DNA of 9,128 bases from CAYOBW01 sp964402115. GTDB taxonomy: Bacteria > Verrucomicrobiota > Kiritimatiellia > UBA8416 > CAYOBW01. Shown piece by piece: positions 5,309 to 9,128 of the stretch; within the stretch, counting starts at the first letter, position 1; each line of letters opens with the position of its first letter. The position numbers and the translations under genes were made by a program. The notes beneath the pieces were generated by a model, which ran no database searches, was not told the DNA's origin, and saw nothing but the letters and a program-made list of their open reading frames with translations. The DNA lies in assembly GCA_964402115.1 (NCBI GenBank), contig CAYOBW010000296.1, forward strand, positions 1 through 9,128, read 5' to 3'.

Positions 5309-7672
5309 CTACTCCGGCCAGGCCGCCAGGGCCCGGGCCAGACGGGCGCGGTGGGCTTCGATCGGCGCGGGGTCTTTCGTGAAGGTCTGCAGGTCGGTCG
5401 TGATGGCCGGCGGCACGTTCAGGAGCGCCTCGAGCTCGGCGCGGCGCTCCGCCGTCAGGGTCGCGCCCGCCTGCGCGAGGCGCGCGCGCAGGAGCGCCAG
5501 GTACTCGTAATCCTCGAGCCCGTCGCGCAGCATCTCCCAGCGGATCGAGTCCACGGGCCCGTCCAATACGGGGCCGGCCTGCGTGCCCGCGGCGGCGGCT
5601 TCCGGCGGATAGAGGAAGCGGCCGTCGCCATTGCCCCACTTGCGCCGCTGGCCGGCCGCGAGGCCCGCGCCGCTGGTCCAGCTCATCGGGTCGGCGTAGG
5701 GGTTCTGCGGCCCTGCGGGATAGGCCGTGTGGCTGGTCCAGTACACCGTCTCCCACACGAGCACACCCGTAATGCCGCGCGCCCAGGTCTGCCACAGCCA
5801 CACGCGCAGCTCCGTGCCGGCGTGATCGAGGAAGAGGCCGGTCTGCGGGGCCTTCGGCCCGCAGCACACATACCACCAGAACCGCTCGCCCTGCCGCCGC
5901 CGCTCTTCCGCCCGAACGTGGTCGTACTCGGGCGTGATCGGGCACCAGATATCCGGCCCGCCGTAGAGCCCCGGCTCGGGTTGCTCGGTCAGCATGCGCC
6001 CGATCTGCGGCGCGACGCGCTTAAGCCGCTCGAAGCCCGCCCGAACAAACGGGTACTGTTCCCGGCCGGGTTCGTCGAACCAGTAGACATAGGCCTCGTC
6101 CAGCCAACCCCGCTTGCGCAGGTGCGCCTCGACCTGCCCAAGGTAGGAGCCGAACAGCGCCTGGTAGACGGGAGAGGCTTCCGGGAAGCCGCGCAGGACG
6201 GGTACGGTGTGCCCCTCGTACGTGCCGCCGCCCATGCCCGGGACGTCGAGCCGGAAGGAGTTGAAGTGGAACGTGTCCACCGCCCGCTGCAGGGCGCTGT
6301 CCCACGCGGCGAAGTCGAACGCCACGCGCAGCCCGTTCGTGGCCGGGCCGCCGCGCGTCCAGTCCCGCGGCTCGAAATCGCCGCCGGTCAGCAGGTTCGA
6401 CGTGCCGCCGGCCGGCAGCAGGGCCACGTTGTCGAACCAGACCAGCCCCGTGTGCTCGCCGCTCTCGGTCCAGTCGGTGGCATATAAGCGCAGGCCGACG
6501 CTGCGCGCGTCCGCCGGGAACGTGGTGAGCGCCTCGTCGAACGCCTGCCACCGCCCGTTGCCGCGCAGGGCGATATCGCGATTGCAGCCCGACATCCAGC
6601 GCCCGTTGCCGTCATGGTGGCCGAGCGAGACGAGGAACGTGTGGTCCGGCAGCGCGGTGCGGTAGTCGAACCGCAGCCGGAAGCCGCCGGGCGGGATGGC
6701 GAGCAGGGGCTTGTAGGCGGCCCCCACGCAGAGCTTGGGGTTGTCGTCGAACAGCGCCAGCGCGCCGCGGCCGTCGCGCACTTCGTTGGTGACCACGCGC
6801 GCGTCCGACCAGTTGTCCAGGGGCGCGGGCGGCTGCTGCACGTCCGGCCACGTGACGCGCAGCGGGTCGAGGGGGGCGGGGTCGTAAGGGGAAATGTGGT
6901 GCGCGGCGAAGGTGGCCCAGTAGCGGTCAAGGAGGGCGCGCCGCTGGGTGTCGTCGGCCGGCTTGTGGTAGCGAAAGACGGTCCAGGGCGAGAAGCCGAA
7001 GGCGGTGGTGCAGGTCAGGCGGTCGGGCAGGGTGAAGCCGTAGACCTCCACGCGCAGCGGCGCGCGCGCCGACCAGTTGGCCGCGGCGAGCTGCACGGCG
7101 CCCGTGTAGACGCCCGGCGGCGCGCCGCGCGGCACGCGCACGCGCACCCAGAGCGGCTGGTTGACGCCGGCGGCGAGCGTCAGCGGCGCCCGCAGCGGCG
7201 GCAGGGGATCCGGCCACAGCCCGGGGGGCGAGGCGGCGTCCGTGGGCTCGGTCACGTTCACATACTGCACGCGCAGCAGCTCGATGGCCGAAGCCGGCAG
7301 CACCGCCCCCGCAGGACCGGCCAGGGCGGCGCCCGCGGCGGTGAAGTTCGTCAGCGGGCGCGCGGGAGTGACAACCAGCTGGACCGCCTCGGCCTCGTTG
7401 CGCGCGGCAGCGACGGTGGCGGCGGCGCTGAGGTTCGTCGGCGCGGGCTTGTCGGCGCCCACCTTCCAACCTGACGACGCCCACCACACCACGGCCGCCG
7501 CGTCGTCGCCCGGCAGCCGCGCCCCGTACCCGGCCTGGCGGATGTCGGGTGCGGCAGCGGTCGCGACGGTTGCGGCCAGGGCGACGGCGATTGCCGGCGT
7601 CGCCGCGCGCCATCCCGCTGACGATCCCTCAGGGTCCGTACGGAAGCCAGCCTCACGGTTGCGTGCGTTCAT
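5309..7672 (-). CDS. Secreted GH123/DUF4091-type glycoside hydrolase
   Basis: The protein has 787 residues. Its N-terminus has an unusually long polar start (about 22 residues) before the hydrophobic segment TPAIAVALAATVATAAA, cleavage near residue 41. Residues 45-215 form a beta-rich N-terminal domain. Residues 220-275 and 445-725 make up the catalytic region, with DTFHFNSFRLDVPGMGGGTY, AYVYWFDEPG (Asp533-Glu534), WWYVCCGPKAP, LRVWLWQTWARG and the signature SIRWEMLRDGLEDYEYL. DUF4091 is now treated as the GH123 catalytic domain. Characterised GH123 enzymes are beta-N-acetylgalactosaminidases using a neighbouring Asp-Glu pair in substrate-assisted catalysis, which D533-E534 would fit. Residues 285-435 look like an inserted beta-sandwich carbohydrate-binding module (FRLRFDYRTALPDHTF, WFDNVALLPAGG). 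The start lies 3 bases after the tdh stop, so the two are probably cotranscribed and translationally coupled. Substrate remains unknown. Confidence 0.87.
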   Translation of the reverse strand: MNARNREAGFRTDPEGSSAGWRAATPAIAVALAATVATAAAPDIRQAGYGARLPGDDAAAVVWWASSGWKVGADKPAPTNLSAAATVAAARNEAEAVQLVVTPARPLTNFTAAGAALAGPAGAVLPASAIELLRVQYVNVTEPTDAASPPGLWPDPLPPLRAPLTLAAGVNQPLWVRVRVPRGAPPGVYTGAVQLAAANWSARAPLRVEVYGFTLPDRLTCTTAFGFSPWTVFRYHKPADDTQRRALLDRYWATFAAHHISPYDPAPLDPLRVTWPDVQQPPAPLDNWSDARVVTNEVRDGRGALALFDDNPKLCVGAAYKPLLAIPPGGFRLRFDYRTALPDHTFLVSLGHHDGNGRWMSGCNRDIALRGNGRWQAFDEALTTFPADARSVGLRLYATDWTESGEHTGLVWFDNVALLPAGGTSNLLTGGDFEPRDWTRGGPATNGLRVAFDFAAWDSALQRAVDTFHFNSFRLDVPGMGGGTYEGHTVPVLRGFPEASPVYQALFGSYLGQVEAHLRKRGWLDEAYVYWFDEPGREQYPFVRAGFERLKRVAPQIGRMLTEQPEPGLYGGPDIWCPITPEYDHVRAEERRRQGERFWWYVCCGPKAPQTGLFLDHAGTELRVWLWQTWARGITGVLVWETVYWTSHTAYPAGPQNPYADPMSWTSGAGLAAGQRRKWGNGDGRFLYPPEAAAAGTQAGPVLDGPVDSIRWEMLRDGLEDYEYLALLRARLAQAGATLTAERRAELEALLNVPPAITTDLQTFTKDPAPIEAHRARLARALAAWPE

Positions 7673-7675
7673 CCC

Positions 7676-8704
7676 TCACACCGTCCAGTCCAGGATGACT
7701 TTGCCGGACTGGCCGGAGCGCATGACCTCGAAGCCCTGCTTGAACTCCGTGTAGGGGAAGCGGTGGGTGATGATCGGCGAGATATCCAGGCCGGACTTGA
7801 GCATGGAGGTCATCATGTACCAGGTTTCGTACATCTCGCGGCCGTAGATCCCGCGCAGGGTCAGCATGCTGAAGACCACCTTGTTCCAGTCGATCACGAG
7901 ATTGGGCTCCGGAATGCCGAGGATGGCGATGCGCCCGCCGTGGCACATGTTGTCGATCATACCGCGCAGGGCCGCCCCGTTGCCGGACATCTCCAGGCCC
8001 ACGTCGAACCCCTCCTTCATGCGCAGCTCCTTGAGCACCTCGGGCAGGGTTTGCTTCGTGATGTCGACGGCCCGGGTCACACCCAGCTTGCGCGCCAGCT
8101 CGAGGCGGTAGGGATTGCGGTCGGTGATGACCACGTTGCGCGCGCCCGCATGGTTGGCGATCGCGGCGGCCATGATGCCGATCGGGCCCGCGCCGGTGAC
8201 GAGCACGTCCTCGCCCAGCACCTTGAACTGGAGGGCCGTGTGCGTCGCGTTGCCGAAGGGGTCGAAAATGGACAGGATCTCCAGCGGCAGGGTCGGGTCC
8301 GCGGGCCAGACGTTGGTCACGGGGATCGCGAGGTACTCGGCAAAGCAGCCGGGGCGGTTGACGCCCACGCCGCTCGTGTCCTTGCACAGGTGGCGGCGGC
8401 CGGCGAGGCAGTTGCGGCAGCGTCCGCACACGATATGGCCCTCGCCCGACACCACGTCGCCGATCTTCAAATCCGTCACATTGCTGCCCATGGCGGCGAC
8501 GGCGCCGACGAACTCGTGGCCAGTCACCATGGGTACGGGAATCGTCTTCTGCGCCCACTCGTCCCAGTTCCAGATGTGGACATCCGTGCCGCAGATCGAG
8601 GTCTTGTGGATCTTGATGAGCACATCGTTGATGCCGATTTCAGGGACAGGCACCTCTTCCAGCCAGAGACCGGGCGCGCGCTCTTTCTTGACCAGGGCTT
8701 TCAT
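7676..8704 (-). CDS. tdh: L-threonine 3-dehydrogenase
   Basis: Zinc- and NAD-dependent cytoplasmic enzyme oxidising L-threonine to 2-amino-3-ketobutyrate, which Kbl normally cleaves to glycine and acetyl-CoA. From the ATG at 8704 the protein has 342 residues (E. coli Tdh 341) and aligns throughout with the recalled E. coli sequence. Catalytic-zinc and relay residues are present (ICGTDVH: Cys38, Thr40, His43; GHE: His63, Glu64). All four structural-zinc cysteines are present (Cys93, 96, 99, 107), as is the nucleotide-binding GAGPIG at 171-176. Signature stretches include WNWDEWAQKTIPVPMV, GVGVNRPGCFAEYL, IFDPFGNATHTAL and the ending SGQSGKVILDWTV. A GTG start at 8716 would add four residues, but ATG matches the family and lies 11 bases after AAAGGAG. 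No kbl gene is adjacent; the downstream neighbour is a secreted glycosidase. Confidence 0.95.
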   Translation of the reverse strand: MKALVKKERAPGLWLEEVPVPEIGINDVLIKIHKTSICGTDVHIWNWDEWAQKTIPVPMVTGHEFVGAVAAMGSNVTDLKIGDVVSGEGHIVCGRCRNCLAGRRHLCKDTSGVGVNRPGCFAEYLAIPVTNVWPADPTLPLEILSIFDPFGNATHTALQFKVLGEDVLVTGAGPIGIMAAAIANHAGARNVVITDRNPYRLELARKLGVTRAVDITKQTLPEVLKELRMKEGFDVGLEMSGNGAALRGMIDNMCHGGRIAILGIPEPNLVIDWNKVVFSMLTLRGIYGREMYETWYMMTSMLKSGLDISPIITHRFPYTEFKQGFEVMRSGQSGKVILDWTV

Positions 8705-8715
8705 CGTGATTGGCA

Positions 8716-8722
8716 CTCCTTT
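8716..8722 (-). promoter_or_regulatory. Ribosome-binding site of tdh
   Basis: AAAGGAG on the minus strand lies 11 bases before the ATG at 8704 and overlaps the alternative GTG at 8716-8714. The overlap argues against the GTG start, although the spacing to the ATG is somewhat long. No clear -35/-10 pair was found in 8723-8790. Confidence 0.6.
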
Positions 8723-8793
8723 CCCATATACGCAAGGGATAGCACGCCTGTTCCGCGAATGCCAGCGGAGATTGAGACGCGGTGTAACGCCTC

Positions 8794-8923
8794 AGAAGCT
8801 GTGAAGAAATCGAAGCCGGACGGTCGGGACGGAGCCCGACCCTCCAGAATGCGCGAGAAAACGCCTGTTCTCGCCTCCTGGAGGGACGACCTCCGTGTCG
8901 TCCGCGATTTCTTCACAGCTTCT
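8794..8923. repeat. 130-bp REPIN/MITE-like element with 19-bp inverted termini
   Basis: agaagctgtgaagaaatcg (8794-8812) is perfectly complementary to cgatttcttcacagcttct (8905-8923). Inside lie three hairpins: gtcggg/cccgac (8823-8828 with 8835-8840, loop acggag); ccctccag/ctggaggg (8840-8847 with 8878-8885) enclosing gcgagaa/ttctcgc (8853-8859 with 8868-8874); and gacgac/gtcgtc (8885-8890 with 8897-8902, loop ctccgt). The first and third loops are exact complements of each other. This symmetric cloverleaf-like layout fits a non-autonomous palindromic element of the REPIN or MITE kind. It sits about 70 bases upstream of the tdh ribosome-binding site. Confidence 0.7.
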
Positions 8924-8947
8924 CAGTAACGCGAGGGGGAGGGCGAT

Positions 8948-9016
8948 AACGGCGGGGACCGCCGTCTCCACGCCTCGTCGCCTGCCCACGCGATGGAGAC
9001 GGCCGTCCCGGCCGTT
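8948..9016. repeat. Second REP-like inverted pair, 22-bp arms
   Basis: The arms at 8948-8969 and 8995-9016 are complementary at 20 of 22 positions around a 25-base loop. Each arm can also fold alone: cggcgg/ccgccg around gga (8950-8964) in the left arm, and cggcc/ggccg around gtccc in the right. This is the usual build of REP-type repeats and resembles the neighbouring element in style but not in sequence. Confidence 0.6.
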
Positions 9017-9128
9017 AGGTGCCATGTAAGCCCCCTGCTGTCACTGAGGCGTTACGGCGCGGTCGCCCGGTCGCATCCCTTGCCTCTCCCGTAGCCCCCA
9101 CGGTGACGCGGGGGACAGGCAGCGCACA

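Larger units (their letters stand above)
8784..9055. repeat. Outer 12-bp inverted repeat bounding a palindrome cluster (possible MITE)
   Basis: gtaacgcctcag (8784-8795) is perfectly inverted at 9044-9055 (ctgaggcgttac). gtaacgc recurs in direct orientation at 8926-8932, just after the inner element. The roughly 272 bases enclosed contain two strong palindromic elements and no credible coding region. This and the two entries below account for most of the 424 bases between tdh and the window end; nothing is recognised in 9056-9128. Confidence 0.5.

Noticed and set aside
5351..6487. 378-residue plus-strand open frame across the GH123-type gene
   Set aside because: Antisense shadow with skewed composition; the minus strand encodes a clearly recognisable protein.
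8714..8716. GTG start for tdh
   Set aside because: It overlaps the Shine-Dalgarno sequence, and the ATG at 8704 matches the usual N-terminus MKAL.
7763..8929. 388-residue plus-strand open frame across tdh
   Set aside because: Antisense to an unambiguous tdh and rich in His/Asp/Val, as expected of a complementary frame.

Overview
The window is GC-rich, and its gene content is typical of polysaccharide-degrading bacteria of the PVC group (Planctomycetota, Verrucomicrobiota, Lentisphaerota, Kiritimatiellota). It has secreted proteins of the DUF6288 and GH123/DUF4091 families, an SGNH esterase, a COG4299-type membrane acyltransferase, a GH99-like hydrolase and dispersed palindromic repeats. This placement rests on recalled family distribution, not on a marker gene.

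Positions 1-3630 are a region of broken genes. On the minus strand the start of a DUF6288-type secreted protein (1-154) is coupled by ATGA to the 3' remnant of a larger secreted protein (151-520). That remnant abuts, head to head, the 5'-truncated remnant of a secreted HExxH metallopeptidase (525-1293, plus strand), which also has a frameshift. A membrane acyltransferase remnant follows (1345-1976), lacking its N-terminus and an internal block. Next is a secreted protein joining an alpha/beta-hydrolase to a GH99-like domain, cut off at its 3' end (2133-3629).

Positions 3541-3925 hold a large, imperfect inverted repeat. Each arm, read outward, encodes the same peptide signatures (NFVVN near a SxYxV block, then PYGxxMRP). 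A 54-residue ORF with its own Shine-Dalgarno sequence (3714-3878) starts between the arms. This is the least explained part of the window.

Positions 4045-8704 contain three intact genes. A secreted SGNH hydrolase (4045-5301, plus) converges, with a 7-base gap, on a minus-strand pair: L-threonine 3-dehydrogenase (tdh, 7676-8704) followed 3 bases later by a secreted GH123/DUF4091-type glycosidase (5309-7672). The secreted proteins fit extracellular glycan breakdown; tdh is cytoplasmic amino-acid catabolism and sits oddly beside them.

Positions 8705-9128, upstream of tdh, hold no gene but a cluster of palindromes: a 130-base element with 19-base perfect inverted termini and three internal hairpins, a second hairpin pair, and an outer 12-base inverted repeat around both. 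This resembles REPIN or MITE elements. No tRNA, rRNA, CRISPR array or transposase gene was seen. No clearly new defence or metabolic system is visible; the best candidates for new biology are the two repeat families.
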